DNA of 64,000 bases from Parapusillimonas granuli (GTDB lineage: Bacteria > Pseudomonadota > Gammaproteobacteria > Burkholderiales > Burkholderiaceae_B). The stretch spans positions 62,001-126,000 of the forward strand of contig NZ_JACCEM010000011.1 of NCBI RefSeq assembly GCF_013416525.1. Direction: 5' to 3'. This document shows, in pieces, positions 8,043-17,515 of the stretch; position 1 is the first letter of the stretch, and each line of letters begins with the position of its first letter. The notes below the pieces were generated by a model. It made no database searches. It saw only the letters and a list, made by a program, of their open reading frames with translations, and was not told the origin of the DNA. The position numbers and the translations under genes are program-made.

Positions 8043-9362
8043 ATGACCCGCAGCAGCACCACCACAGCCCCCGCCGCCTCCGACGGCATCGAATCCCCTT
8101 ATGCCTGGGCACGGCTGGTCGTCTCGCTATTGCTGATGACCATAGGCGGTTCCGGCATGTATTCGGTCACCGTCGTGCTGCCGCAGATCCAGGCCGAATT
8201 CGCCATCAGCCGCTCCGAAGCCTCCCTGCCCTACACCTTGACCATGATCGGCTTCGGCCTGGGCAGCATGCTGATGGGCCGGCTTTCCGACCGGTTCGGC
8301 GTGCTGGTCACCCTGGTCCTGGGCACGCTGGGCATCAGCGCGGGCTTTGTCTGGGCGGGTTCGGCGCAGAGCCTGTGGCAATACAGCCTGGCCCAATTCC
8401 TGCTCATAGGCATGCTGGGGTCGGCCTCCACCATGACGCCGCTGGTGGCCGATACCTCGCAGTGGTTCACGCGCCGGCGCGGCATCGCCCTGGCCGTCTG
8501 CATGAGCGGAAACTATGTGGCGGGCGCGTTCTGGCCCCCCATCATGCAGCATTTCATCGACACCGCGGGCTGGCGCCCCACCTATATCGGCATCGGCGTC
8601 TTCTGCCTGCTGACCATGCTGCCGCTGGCGCTCACCTACAGGCGGCGCCCGCCGGCCCAGCCCGCCGGCATGCCGCCCGTCACGCAAAAACGCATGCGGG
8701 CGCCCTTCATGATCGAAGCGTCCCGGTCCGATCCGGCCCAGCCCCTGGGCCTGTCGCCGGCCACCCTGCAGGCCCTGCTCGCCACCGCGGGCGTGGCCTG
8801 CTGCGTGGCGATGGCCATGCCCCAGGTCCACATCGTCGCCTATTGCGGCGATCTCGGCTTCGGCGCCGCGCGCGGGGCAGAAATGCTCGCCATCATGCTG
8901 GGCCTGGGCATCGTCAGCCGCCTGGTCTCGGGCTGGATATCCGACCGCATCGGCGGCTTGCGCACGCTGCTGCTGGGCTCGGTGCTGCAAGGCATCGCCC
9001 TGCTGCTTTTCCTGCCCAGCAACGGCCTCGTCTCCCTGTACGTGGTGTCGGCGCTCTTCGGCCTGTTCCAGGGCGGCATCGTCCCGGCCTATGCGCTGGT
9101 GGTGCGCGAATACTTCGCGCCCCGCGAAGCCGGCTCGCGCGTCGGCGTCATCCTCACCGCCACGCTGCTCGGCATGGCGCTGGGCGGGTGGATGTCCGGC
9201 GCCATCTTCGACCTCACCGGCTCCTACCGGGCGGCGTTCATGAACGGCATCGCCTGGAACCTGCTGAACGTCAGCATCGTCGGCTTCCTGCTGCTGCGGG
9301 CCCGGCGGCCGGGCAAATGGGCCGTGGCGGGAACCGACCGGGTACGCGGCCTGGCCCCGTGA
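8043..9362 (+). CDS. Major facilitator superfamily transporter
   Basis: The 439-residue protein has about 12 hydrophobic segments and the MFS signature between spans 2 and 3 ('GSMLMGRLSDRFGV') with its repeat in the second half ('RLVSGWISDRIGGLR'). The general form resembles the oxalate/monocarboxylate-type MFS carriers of proteobacteria, but the substrate cannot be inferred. I chose the ATG at 8043 because family similarity begins near 'SPYAWARLVVSLLLM'; earlier in-frame codons overlap the divergent cupin gene. It appears to be a single-gene unit. A GGGCGCCC repeat just after the stop could form a hairpin but has no T tract. Confidence 0.88.
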   Translation: MTRSSTTTAPAASDGIESPYAWARLVVSLLLMTIGGSGMYSVTVVLPQIQAEFAISRSEASLPYTLTMIGFGLGSMLMGRLSDRFGVLVTLVLGTLGISAGFVWAGSAQSLWQYSLAQFLLIGMLGSASTMTPLVADTSQWFTRRRGIALAVCMSGNYVAGAFWPPIMQHFIDTAGWRPTYIGIGVFCLLTMLPLALTYRRRPPAQPAGMPPVTQKRMRAPFMIEASRSDPAQPLGLSPATLQALLATAGVACCVAMAMPQVHIVAYCGDLGFGAARGAEMLAIMLGLGIVSRLVSGWISDRIGGLRTLLLGSVLQGIALLLFLPSNGLVSLYVVSALFGLFQGGIVPAYALVVREYFAPREAGSRVGVILTATLLGMALGGWMSGAIFDLTGSYRAAFMNGIAWNLLNVSIVGFLLLRARRPGKWAVAGTDRVRGLAP

Positions 9363-9566
9363 CGACTGGGGCGCCCGGCCGGCCCCCCCCGGGGCGCCCA
9401 CGATTTCCGAATCGAGCGCCGAACGATGCAACAAGCGCTGTACAGGCATACAGGAACGCCTCGCGGAGCTAAGAAAATTATTAAAAAAATGATGTAACTT
9501 ACTAATATGCCTGCGATTTTTCTGCTACCATCGAGCTCAATCCGATCATAAGCCCATGTATCCGCC
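9363..9566. other. Intergenic, AT-rich promoter region of the endopeptidase gene
   Basis: A GC-rich stretch follows the MFS stop and then the composition drops sharply at about 9470-9530 (A/T runs around 'attattaaaaaaatgatg' and a TAATAT at about 9503). This is where a promoter for the downstream gene is expected; the -35 element is not clear. Confidence 0.4.
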
Positions 9567-10637
9567 ATGCCTCTCATCCGAAAATCGCTACTGCATCGCG
9601 TTTTCCGGCCGGCCTTCATTGCCGTGGCCGCCGCATTCGGCTTGAACACGCTGCCCGCCATCGCGCAAACAGCCGCCCAGCCCCAAACCATCGCCTTCAA
9701 CGGCTTCGCCGCCCTCGACGCCGGCCATGCCCATGCAACGCCGGGCAAGACCGTCTATCGCACGCGGCTCGTCACCGCGCAGAATCTGCAGCCCGTGTCC
9801 TACGGCAACTCGTCCCACGGCGACGCGCTGAGCGCGCCCGGCGGCCGGGGCGAAACCGCCGTCGACCCCCTGCCCGGCAACCTGGCCAAGCTGCGCTCCG
9901 AGGCGGTGCTGGTCCAGGACCTGGAAAGCGCCACGGTCCTGTACGACAAGAACGGCGGCGAGGTCCGCCCCATCGCATCGATTTCCAAGCTGATGACCGC
10001 GCTGGTCGTGGCCGAGGCCGGTCTGCCGATGGACGAAATGCTGCAAATTTCCGAAGCCGACATCGATCGCCTGAAGCATTCCCGGTCCCGGCTCGCCGTG
10101 GGAACCCGGCTCAGCCGGGCCGACATGCTGCACCTGGCCCTGATGTCTTCCGAAAACCGGGCGGCCCATGCCCTGGGCCGCTACTATCCGGGCGGCATGG
10201 CGGCCTTCGTTCGCGCCATGAACGACAAGGCCCGCGCGCTGGGCATGCGCAATACGCACTTCGTCGAGCCCACGGGCCTGTCCAGCGACAACGTTTCCAC
10301 GCCCAAGGACCTGGTCAAGCTCCTGCGCGCGACCAGCAAGCAGCCGCTCATACACCGCTACACCACTGACGACAAATACGAAGTCACCGTCGGGCGCGGC
10401 CGCCAGCTGGTGTACAACAACACCAATCGCCTGGTCCGCAATGCCGACTGGGACATCACCGTCTCCAAGACGGGCTTCATCAATGAAGCGGGCGAATGCC
10501 TGGTCATGCTGACCCGGATCGACAACCGCGACGTCGCCATCGTGCTCTTGAACTCCTCGGGGCGCTATTCCCGCATCGGCGACGCCGTCCGCATCCGCAA
10601 TCTGGTGGAAAACGAAAGCAAGCTGGCCATGCTCTGA
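9567..10637 (+). CDS. pbpG: D-alanyl-D-alanine endopeptidase (PBP7-like)
   Basis: A periplasmic serine peptidase of family S11 that cleaves peptidoglycan cross-links. The 356-residue product has a signal peptide ending near 'LPAIAQT' and all three penicillin-binding motifs: SxxK (S138-I-S-K141), SxN (S195-E-N197) and KTG (K301-T-G303). A linker of about 70 residues between signal peptide and catalytic domain is low in similarity. Length and lack of a clear C-terminal membrane anchor fit PbpG rather than DacA. The NRDE-family gene starts 10 bp after its stop, suggesting a two-gene transcript. Confidence 0.93.
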   Translation: MPLIRKSLLHRVFRPAFIAVAAAFGLNTLPAIAQTAAQPQTIAFNGFAALDAGHAHATPGKTVYRTRLVTAQNLQPVSYGNSSHGDALSAPGGRGETAVDPLPGNLAKLRSEAVLVQDLESATVLYDKNGGEVRPIASISKLMTALVVAEAGLPMDEMLQISEADIDRLKHSRSRLAVGTRLSRADMLHLALMSSENRAAHALGRYYPGGMAAFVRAMNDKARALGMRNTHFVEPTGLSSDNVSTPKDLVKLLRATSKQPLIHRYTTDDKYEVTVGRGRQLVYNNTNRLVRNADWDITVSKTGFINEAGECLVMLTRIDNRDVAIVLLNSSGRYSRIGDAVRIRNLVENESKLAML

Positions 10638-10647
10638 TCGCGGCAAG

Positions 10648-11430
10648 ATGTGCATTGCTTACCTGGCCATTGCCGCGCACCCTGAATGGCCGCTCTTCAT
10701 CGCGGCCAACCGGGACGAATTCCACGCTCGTCCAAGCAGGCCGGCCGCCCCTTGGCCCGATCATCCGGACATCATCGCGGGCCTGGACCTCCAGGCCCAG
10801 GGCAGCTGGCTGGGCCTCAGGCGCGACGGCCGGTTCGCGCTGGTCACCAATTACCGCGACCCGGCATCCTTCATGCCCGGCGCGCCGTCGCGCGGCGATC
10901 TGGTCCGGCGTTTCCTGACGGGCGTGGCGGCGCCCGGGGATTACGCGCGCGGGCTGGAAAGCGAAGCGCCCGCCTATAACGGCTTCAACCTCATCGTGGG
11001 CGATCCGGCCGGCGCCTGGTACCTGAGCAATCGGGGATCGGCTTCCGCGGCCAGGCTGGAGCCGGGCCGCTACGTGCTCTCGAACCACTTGCTCGATACG
11101 CCCTGGCCCAAGGCGCGGCGCCTGCGCCATGCACTGGACACGCTGCCCATGGCGCAGCTGGACACATCGCTGACGCCGATTTTCGAGATACTGAAAGACA
11201 CGAGCATCGCCGACGACGGGGACCTGCCCGATACCGGCCTGCCGGTCGAACGCGAGCGCCTGCTCAGCAGCGCTTTCATCATCAGCCCCGAGTACGGGAC
11301 GCGCTGCTCCACCATCGTGGCCGTCCATGCCGACGGCCGCGCCCTGTTCAGCGAACAGAGCTATGACGCGGCCGGGATTCCCGTCCAGCGCCACGATTGG
11401 CCGTTCCAGCTTGCGCGGACGGCCCCGTAG
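10648..11430 (+). CDS. NRDE/TANGO2 family protein
   Basis: The 260-residue product starts MCIAYLAIAAHPEWPLFIAA and carries the eponymous NRDEF motif at residues about 21-25, followed by 'GSWLGLRRDGRFALVTNYRDP' and, near the C-terminus, 'YGTRCSTIVAVHADG'. These are hallmarks of the NRDE (TANGO2) family, which has an Ntn-hydrolase-like fold with a conserved N-terminal Cys. Members are implicated in heme or lipid handling, but the bacterial role is not settled. It follows pbpG by 10 bp and converges with the esterase gene, with only three bases between the two stop codons. Confidence 0.9.
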   Translation: MCIAYLAIAAHPEWPLFIAANRDEFHARPSRPAAPWPDHPDIIAGLDLQAQGSWLGLRRDGRFALVTNYRDPASFMPGAPSRGDLVRRFLTGVAAPGDYARGLESEAPAYNGFNLIVGDPAGAWYLSNRGSASAARLEPGRYVLSNHLLDTPWPKARRLRHALDTLPMAQLDTSLTPIFEILKDTSIADDGDLPDTGLPVERERLLSSAFIISPEYGTRCSTIVAVHADGRALFSEQSYDAAGIPVQRHDWPFQLARTAP

Positions 11431-11433
11431 ACC

Positions 11434-12174
11434 TCAATGCAAGGTGTTGCCGCCCCGGCCGGATGAATGCTGATGGAGCGCATTCATGGCGTCTTCCCAG
11501 CTGCGCAAAGGCACACAGGTCTGCAGGCGCACGATCGCCTGCTTGATCAGCGCATCGTGCAGCTCGTGGCCGATGCGCGAAGCGACGTCGAGGGTGGCGT
11601 CGCCTTGTAGTTCGCCCAGCCTCACCAAGGTGGACTCGACCTGATCGACGGACACTTGCTGGTCGTTGGCGCCATGGAAGAAGTGCAGCACCGTGGCGGG
11701 CGAAACCGACACCGGCGGCTTGGCATACAGCCCGGAAAAAGCCAGCACGCGGCCGGCCAGATCGTGCTCGGCCTGGCTGGCCTCCAGCGCCATGGAAGCG
11801 CCTTGCGAAAACCCCGCCAGGGCCGTCTGCTGGCCCGTCAACCCGAACCGCGCCTGGATTTCCCGGATCTGCCGGATCAGCAAGGGCAGGCTCTGTGCGA
11901 CGCGGCCGGCATAGTTGCTTTCCTGCAAGCCGATGGGGTCGATCCAGTGGTAGCCGGCGATGCCTTGTTTTCCGTCGCCCGCCTCGATGTTTTCAAAAGC
12001 ATAGGGAAGCACCACCATGGAGGCGGGGAACGCCTGCTTGATGGCGTCGGCAAGCGGAAACAGCTGCTCCGGAGAAGCCGATTCGCCATGCAGCAAGACG
12101 AACAGCAGCTGCGGCTTGCCCTGCCTGGGAACGAAGATGAGCGGATCGGGGCTTCGGGGTTTGTTGATGGCCAT
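11434..12174 (-). CDS. ypfH: Alpha/beta-hydrolase, YpfH-type esterase
   Basis: A 246-residue carboxylesterase/phospholipase-fold enzyme. The nucleophile elbow is 'LAGFSQGAS' (GxSxG), and the C-terminal histidine lies in 'ASRIGHELHDALIKQAI'; an aspartate in 'FFHGANDQQV' completes the triad. Close features match YpfH-type serine esterases. The ATG at 12174 is preceded by AGGAG at eight bases; upstream in-frame codons overlap the LexA-controlled promoter of imuA and are not used. It is divergent from imuA, so the intergenic region holds both promoters. Confidence 0.85.
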   Translation of the reverse strand: MAINKPRSPDPLIFVPRQGKPQLLFVLLHGESASPEQLFPLADAIKQAFPASMVVLPYAFENIEAGDGKQGIAGYHWIDPIGLQESNYAGRVAQSLPLLIRQIREIQARFGLTGQQTALAGFSQGASMALEASQAEHDLAGRVLAFSGLYAKPPVSVSPATVLHFFHGANDQQVSVDQVESTLVRLGELQGDATLDVASRIGHELHDALIKQAIVRLQTCVPLRSWEDAMNALHQHSSGRGGNTLH

Positions 12175-12262
12175 AAAACGACTCCTGCGCCAGTTCGACT
12201 GGACGTCGGTAATCTGAAAATTGTACGACAGTGCATGGACGGCAAGCGCCGCCACCGTAAAA

Positions 12263-12282
12263 TACTGTATATTTGAACAGTA
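12263..12282. promoter_or_regulatory. LexA box upstream of imuA
   Basis: The sequence TACTGTATATTTGAACAGTA contains CTGT-N8-ACAG exactly and extends as a palindrome at both ends (TACTGT/ACAGTA). It is 26 bp upstream of the imuA start and about 90 bp from the divergent esterase start. This is the consensus SOS operator of gamma- and beta-proteobacteria. Confidence 0.92.
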
Positions 12283-12307
12283 TTCATATCGGTGTGCCCA
12301 AGCCTGA

Positions 12308-13033
12308 ATGACTTCCCTGATCCCTCCTCGTTCCGTGCAGAATCCGGCAGGCATCCACCCGGCGCTCTGGCGGGGGACGCAGCTGGCGCAAGCCGGCCGG
12401 CCCACGCTTTCCACCGGCTTTCCCCCGCTGGACGCCGAGCTGCCCGGCCATGGCTGGCCCATGGGCGCCCTCATCGAACTCATGCCCCGGCAAACCGGCA
12501 TCGGCGAACTCTTCCTGCTGCAGCCCGCCCTTGCCGGTCTGGAGCCCGGCCGCAGCGTCATTCTCCTGTGTCCTCCCTATACGCCGCAATTCCATTGCTG
12601 GGTCAACTGGCGCCTGGAAAACCGGCGGCTGCTGTGGCTTGCGCCCAAAACCCCGTCCGACACGCTCTGGGCCGCCGAAACCATACTCCGGCACAATGCC
12701 TGCGGCGCCCTGTTGTGCTGGGCGGCCGCGCCGCGCGCCGCCGCGCTGCGGCGCCTGCACCTGGCCGCCCAGCAAAGCGACACGCTGTTCGTGCTGATGC
12801 GCCCGCCCGCCGCCTTGCAGCAAGCCAGCGCCGCCGTCCTGCGCATGCTGCTGCAGCCGCTGCCGCAGGGCCTGGAAGTCCACATCCACAAGCGCCGCGG
12901 GCCCCTGGCAAGCCGGCCCATCCCTCTTTCCCTGTACGGTCCGCGGCTCCCCGCGCCTCCGCTTCCTTCCGATCATGTCCCTCTGGATCAGCCTTTACCT
13001 GCCTTCCTGTCCGCCCGCCGCCACTTCGCCTGA
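12308..13033 (+). CDS. imuA: Translesion synthesis accessory protein ImuA
   Basis: The 241-residue product is a RecA/SulA-like protein of the ImuA family, which works with ImuB and DnaE2 in SOS mutagenesis. Visible features are 'LSTGFPPLDAELPGHGWPMGALIELMP' near residues 35-60 and 'GIGELFLLQPALAG' in place of a full Walker A motif, followed by 'LLWLAPKTPSDTLWAAE'. A consensus LexA box stands just upstream. It overlaps imuB by 59 bases in another frame, so the two are transcribed and probably translated together. Confidence 0.92.
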   Translation: MTSLIPPRSVQNPAGIHPALWRGTQLAQAGRPTLSTGFPPLDAELPGHGWPMGALIELMPRQTGIGELFLLQPALAGLEPGRSVILLCPPYTPQFHCWVNWRLENRRLLWLAPKTPSDTLWAAETILRHNACGALLCWAAAPRAAALRRLHLAAQQSDTLFVLMRPPAALQQASAAVLRMLLQPLPQGLEVHIHKRRGPLASRPIPLSLYGPRLPAPPLPSDHVPLDQPLPAFLSARRHFA

Positions 13034-14312
13034 AGCCGCCCTGGCGCTGCTGCAATACACACCGAACGTGGCCTGCTTCGGCGAGCATTCCATACTGCTC
13101 GAAGTCCAGGCCAGCCTGAGCCTTTTCAACGGGGCGCCCAATCTGTGCCGCCTGATCCGCGGCAGCCTGCGCAAACTGGGCATCTGCCACGCCCGCCTGG
13201 GCATGGCGCCCACCGCGCTGGCCGCCTGGCTCTTCGCCGTCCGGACGGCCAGGCCCGTCCGCCTGCTCGGCGCCGGACGACTGCCATGGCGGCTGGATCC
13301 CCTGCCGGCATTTTCATTGCCGTCCGCCCAGCCCTACCGCGATTGGCTCGAAGGCATAGGCTGCCTCAGCCTGGGCCAGTTGCGCCGCCTGCCGCGCAAG
13401 GGGCTGCAGCAGCGCAGCAGCCCCCAGGTGGTCCAAGAACTGGATTTCGCCTATGGGCTTGCGGAACAGCACTTCACCTGGTTCCAGCCGCCTTCCCGCT
13501 TCGCCCGGCGCCATGAGCTCATCGAACGGCTGGAGCACACCCACGCCATCCTGGCCATTGCAAGACGGCTGATCGAACAGCTTTGCGGCTGGCTGCAGTC
13601 CCGCCAGGAAGCCTGCGGCGAACTCACGCTGCTGCTGCACCATGAAAAAGGCCGGCATGCGCGCCCACCCTCCCGGATGGCGCTGCGCCTGTCGGAAGAC
13701 GCCTGGCGGCCCGAGGACTTCACCCAGGTGCTGGCCGAACAACTGCATGGCCTGCAGCTTCCCGCCCCCGTCATTGCCATGGAACTGGCCGCCGGGCGCA
13801 GCCGCCCCCGCAATCCCGCCAACGCCGGGCTGTTCCCGGAACCCGGCCAATGGCAGCGCCAGGAAAGCCGGCTGCTGGACCTCCTGCAAGCCCGCCTGGG
13901 GCCGGACCGAGTCCTGCAGCCGGCGCCCTGCGCCCACTACATGCCCGAGCAGGCCAATCTGTGGCAATCCGTCCAGGCCGCCGCTAGGCCCGGCCCCGGC
14001 CTTGCGGCGCCGGCGCAAGCGTGCCGAAGCGCCGCGCCGCGCCTGGCCGCTCAGGCCCGCCCATTCTGGCTGCTGCCCACCCCCCGCGCCCTGGCCATGG
14101 AAGGTGACCGGCCCGTCCATGAGGGCCGGGCATTGCGCCTGGTCCATGGCCCGGAACGCCTGGAAACCGGCTGGTGGAGCCCCCACGGCCATGAAAAACG
14201 CGACTACTTCGTCGCCCAGGACCCGCAAGGGGCGCGCTACTGGCTGTACCGGCTGCGCGAACCGCGCGGAACGCAGGAAGCCGGCTGGTTCCTGCACGGC
14301 TTTTTTTCCTGA
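12975..14312 (+). CDS. imuB: ImuB, catalytically inactive Y-family polymerase-like protein
   Basis: The 445-residue product resembles Y-family DNA polymerases but its N-terminus ('LWISLYLPSCPPAATSPEAAL') lacks the acidic residues that bind metal in active DinB-type enzymes, as expected of ImuB. ImuB acts as a hub that links DnaE2 to the sliding clamp. Regions 'NVACFGEHSILLEVQASLSLFNG' and 'GLQQRSSPQVVQELDFAYGL' correspond to palm and fingers-like parts. It starts inside imuA and ends nine bases before dnaE2, forming a three-gene SOS operon. Confidence 0.92.
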   Translation: MSLWISLYLPSCPPAATSPEAALALLQYTPNVACFGEHSILLEVQASLSLFNGAPNLCRLIRGSLRKLGICHARLGMAPTALAAWLFAVRTARPVRLLGAGRLPWRLDPLPAFSLPSAQPYRDWLEGIGCLSLGQLRRLPRKGLQQRSSPQVVQELDFAYGLAEQHFTWFQPPSRFARRHELIERLEHTHAILAIARRLIEQLCGWLQSRQEACGELTLLLHHEKGRHARPPSRMALRLSEDAWRPEDFTQVLAEQLHGLQLPAPVIAMELAAGRSRPRNPANAGLFPEPGQWQRQESRLLDLLQARLGPDRVLQPAPCAHYMPEQANLWQSVQAAARPGPGLAAPAQACRSAAPRLAAQARPFWLLPTPRALAMEGDRPVHEGRALRLVHGPERLETGWWSPHGHEKRDYFVAQDPQGARYWLYRLREPRGTQEAGWFLHGFFS

Positions 14313-14320
14313 GGCCCGCC

Positions 14321-17300
14321 ATGAAGACCACGGACGCCCCCTCCCTGCTCGCCGAGTATGCCGAGCTGGATTGCATTTCCAATTTTTCCTTCCTGAAAGG
14401 CGCCGCGCACCCCGAGGCACTGGTCGCCAGGGCCGCCCACCTGGGCTACCAGGCGCTGGCGCTGAGCGACGAATGCTCGCTGGCCGGCGTGGTCCGCGCG
14501 CATACCGAGGCCAAGAAACAGCAGCTCAAGCTGATCATCGGCAGCCGCTTCCTCATCGAAGGCATGGAGATCATCGTCCTGGCCCGCAACAAGAAAGGCT
14601 ATGGCGACTTGTCGGAATTCATCACCCTGGCGCGCAGGCGCAGCGAAAAAGGCCAGTACCAGCTCAGCCTGCGCGACATCACCGACCCTCCCGCCGGCTC
14701 CGAGCACCTGAAGAACCTGCCCGATTGCCTGGCCATATTCAAGCCCGGCTACGACCCCGACCCCGCCGAACTCCACCGGCAGCTGTCCCGCCTGCTGCCG
14801 GCTTTTCCGGGGCGGCTGTGGCTGGGGTTGACCTTGCACCACCACCATGCCGACAGCCGGCACCAGGCCACGCTGGCGCAGGCCGCGCAGCGCTTCGGCA
14901 TACGGCTGACGGCGGCCGGCCAGGCGGAAATGGACTTGCGCTCGCGCCAGCCCCTGCACGACACGCTGGCCGCGATCCGCCTGAAGACGCCCATACAGGC
15001 TTGCGGCTACGCGCTCAAACAGAATGCGGAACACTATCTGCGCAGCCGCATGCGGCTGATGCAGGCCTACCCGCCCGAGGCGCTGGCCGAAACCCTTTTC
15101 ATCAGCCGGCTGTGCCTGTTCAGCCTGGACGAAATCCGCTATGAATACCCCCGTGAAATCGTCCCCGCCGGCATGAGCCCTTCCGCCTATCTGCGCCAGG
15201 AAACCCTGGCGGGCGCCCGCCGGCGCTATCCCGACGGCGTCAGCGACAAGGTCCACAGCCAGCTGGAAAGCGAACTGGCCATCATCGCCACCCTGCAATA
15301 CGAGCCTTACTTCCTGACCGTCTACAACATCGTCCAGTTTGCCAGATCCAAAAACATCCTGTGCCAGGGCCGGGGCTCGGCCGCCAATTCCGCCGTCTGC
15401 TATTGCCTGGGCATCACCGAAGTCGACCCGGAAAGCGGCAACGCCCTCTTCGCCCGCTTCATCAGCCAGGCGCGCAAAGAACCGCCCGACATCGACGTCG
15501 ACTTCGAACACCAGCGGCGCGAAGAAGTCATTCAATACATCTACGACAAATACGGCCGCCACCGGGCCGCCCTGACCGCGGTGGTCAGCACCTATCGCAC
15601 CCGCAGCGTGCTGCGCGACACCGGCAAGGCCCTGGGACTGCCCGCCGAGCTGATCGACGGCGTCGCGAAATCATGCAAATACTGGGACGGCTCCCACCAC
15701 CTGCTGGATAAAATGGCCCAGCACGGCTTGCCGGCGGACTCGCACCCGGCCAAGCTATGGTGCAGCCTGGTCGGCCAGATGCTCGACTTCCCCCGGCATC
15801 TTTCCCAGCATCCCGGCGGCTTCGTCATCGGCCGCGACAAACTATGCCGCATGGTGCCCATAGAGAACGCCGCCATGCCCGATCGCAGCATCGTTCAATG
15901 GAACAAGGACGACCTGGACGCCATGGGCATGATGAAGGTCGATGTCCTGGCCCTGGGCATGCTGAGCGCCCTGCGGCGCTGCCTTGCCCTGGTGTCGCAG
16001 CGCCGCGGCCGGCCCTTTGCCCTGGACGACATTCCCCCGCATGACGATGATACCTACGGCATGATCGCGCGCGCCGACACGATCGGCGTATTCCAGATCG
16101 AATCGCGCGCGCAAATGAGCATGCTGCCCAGGCTCAGGCCCGAAAAATTCTACGACCTCGTCGTGCAGGTCGCCATCGTGCGCCCCGGCCCCATACAGGG
16201 CGGCATGGTCCATCCCTATCTGCGCCGCAGGCAGGGGCTGGAGGAGGCCGCCAAGCTCACGCCCGAGATCGACAAAGTCCTGGAACGCACTTTGGGCGTG
16301 CCCATTTTCCAGGAGCAGGCCATGCAGATCGCCATGGTCGGCGCGGGTTTCAGCGCCGACGAAGCCGACGAGCTCAGGCGCTCGATGGCCGCCTGGCGCC
16401 GCCGGGGCGGCGTGGAGCATTTCCGCGAACGCCTGATCCAGGGCCTGCAAGAGCACGGTTGCGACAAGGTGTTCGCGGAAGGCATCTTCCGCCAGATCGA
16501 AGGCTTCGGCGAATACGGCTTTCCGGAAAGCCACTCGGCCAGCTTCGCCAAGCTCGCCTACCTCAGCGCCTGGCTCAAGCACCGCGAGCCCGAGGCCTTC
16601 CTGGCGGCATTGCTCAACTCGCAGCCCATGGGTTTCTATTCGCCCAGCCAGCTGGTGCAGGACGCCAGGCGCCACGGCGTCCAGGTATTGCCCGTCGACA
16701 TCATGCACAGCGATTGGGACGCCACGCTGGAACCCCCGGCGCCGCCCGCATCCGGCGGGCCGCCGGATCCCTCGGCCAGGCCCGCCGTCAGACTGGGGCT
16801 GAATCTGGTCAAGAGCCTGGCCCGCGGCACCGGCTTGCGCATCCAGGCCGAACGCCTGGCGCGGCCCTATGCCGACCTTCACGATCTGGCCGCCCGGGCG
16901 GATCTCGAACGCCGGGACATCGACGCGCTGGCCGCTGCCGGCGCCCTGCGCTTTTTGAGCGGCCATCGCCGCCAGGCCCGCTGGCAAGCCGCCATGCCGA
17001 TCCAGAAAGGCCTGCTGCGCGATGCCCCGCTGCGGGACGGCGACCCGCTGCAGCTGCCCATGCCCGGCGAGGGAGAGGAAATCGTCGCGGACTACCGGTC
17101 CATGGGCTTGACCCTGGGCCGGCATCCCCTGTCGCTGCTGCGCCGCGAGCTGTCCGAGCGGCGCTTCGAAACCACGGAAACGCTGCGGCGGGACTACCCC
17201 GACCGCCGCCTGGCCAGGGCCTGCGGCATCGTGACGGGCCGGCAGCGTCCCGGCACGGCCAAGGGGACCGTCTTCGTCACGCTCGAAGATGAAACCGGCA

Positions 17301-17488
17301 ACGTCAATGTGATCGTCCACGCCGGCCTGGCGCAGCGCCAGCGCACCGAGCTGGTGCATTCCAAGCTGATGGGGGTCTATGGGGTCTGGCAGCGCCGGGA
17401 CGGCACCGCCCATCTGCTGGCCAATCGGCTGGTGGACTTGAGCCCGCTGTTGGGCAGCCTTCCGACCCGCAGCCGCGACTTCCATTAA
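14321..17488 (+). CDS. dnaE2: Error-prone DNA polymerase DnaE2 (ImuC)
   Basis: The 1055-residue C-family polymerase performs error-prone bypass synthesis in the SOS response. Domains in order: PHP ('ELDCISNFSFLKGAAHPEAL', residues about 16-100), polymerase palm with the acidic motif PPDIDVDFE (D390, D392, D394), a thumb/fingers region including 'VQVAIVRPGPIQGGMVHPYL', and a C-terminal OB fold ('GTVFVTLEDETGNVNVIVH'). Its length is normal for DnaE2 and shorter than DnaE1. It follows imuB with a nine-base gap and sits under the same LexA box. Confidence 0.95.
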   Translation: MKTTDAPSLLAEYAELDCISNFSFLKGAAHPEALVARAAHLGYQALALSDECSLAGVVRAHTEAKKQQLKLIIGSRFLIEGMEIIVLARNKKGYGDLSEFITLARRRSEKGQYQLSLRDITDPPAGSEHLKNLPDCLAIFKPGYDPDPAELHRQLSRLLPAFPGRLWLGLTLHHHHADSRHQATLAQAAQRFGIRLTAAGQAEMDLRSRQPLHDTLAAIRLKTPIQACGYALKQNAEHYLRSRMRLMQAYPPEALAETLFISRLCLFSLDEIRYEYPREIVPAGMSPSAYLRQETLAGARRRYPDGVSDKVHSQLESELAIIATLQYEPYFLTVYNIVQFARSKNILCQGRGSAANSAVCYCLGITEVDPESGNALFARFISQARKEPPDIDVDFEHQRREEVIQYIYDKYGRHRAALTAVVSTYRTRSVLRDTGKALGLPAELIDGVAKSCKYWDGSHHLLDKMAQHGLPADSHPAKLWCSLVGQMLDFPRHLSQHPGGFVIGRDKLCRMVPIENAAMPDRSIVQWNKDDLDAMGMMKVDVLALGMLSALRRCLALVSQRRGRPFALDDIPPHDDDTYGMIARADTIGVFQIESRAQMSMLPRLRPEKFYDLVVQVAIVRPGPIQGGMVHPYLRRRQGLEEAAKLTPEIDKVLERTLGVPIFQEQAMQIAMVGAGFSADEADELRRSMAAWRRRGGVEHFRERLIQGLQEHGCDKVFAEGIFRQIEGFGEYGFPESHSASFAKLAYLSAWLKHREPEAFLAALLNSQPMGFYSPSQLVQDARRHGVQVLPVDIMHSDWDATLEPPAPPASGGPPDPSARPAVRLGLNLVKSLARGTGLRIQAERLARPYADLHDLAARADLERRDIDALAAAGALRFLSGHRRQARWQAAMPIQKGLLRDAPLRDGDPLQLPMPGEGEEIVADYRSMGLTLGRHPLSLLRRELSERRFETTETLRRDYPDRRLARACGIVTGRQRPGTAKGTVFVTLEDETGNVNVIVHAGLAQRQRTELVHSKLMGVYGVWQRRDGTAHLLANRLVDLSPLLGSLPTRSRDFH

Positions 17489-17515
17489 AATAAGTCTTTT
17501 ATCCAGGATGCCGCC

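Noticed and set aside
9363-9400. GGGGCGCCC repeat after the MFS gene as a terminator
   Set aside because: The two copies can pair only because GGGCGCCC is self-complementary; there is no T tract, so I did not list it as a terminator.
8127-9449. A 440-codon antisense frame over the MFS gene
   Set aside because: The sense product has 12 spans and MFS motifs; the antisense product is His/Gln/Ala-rich.
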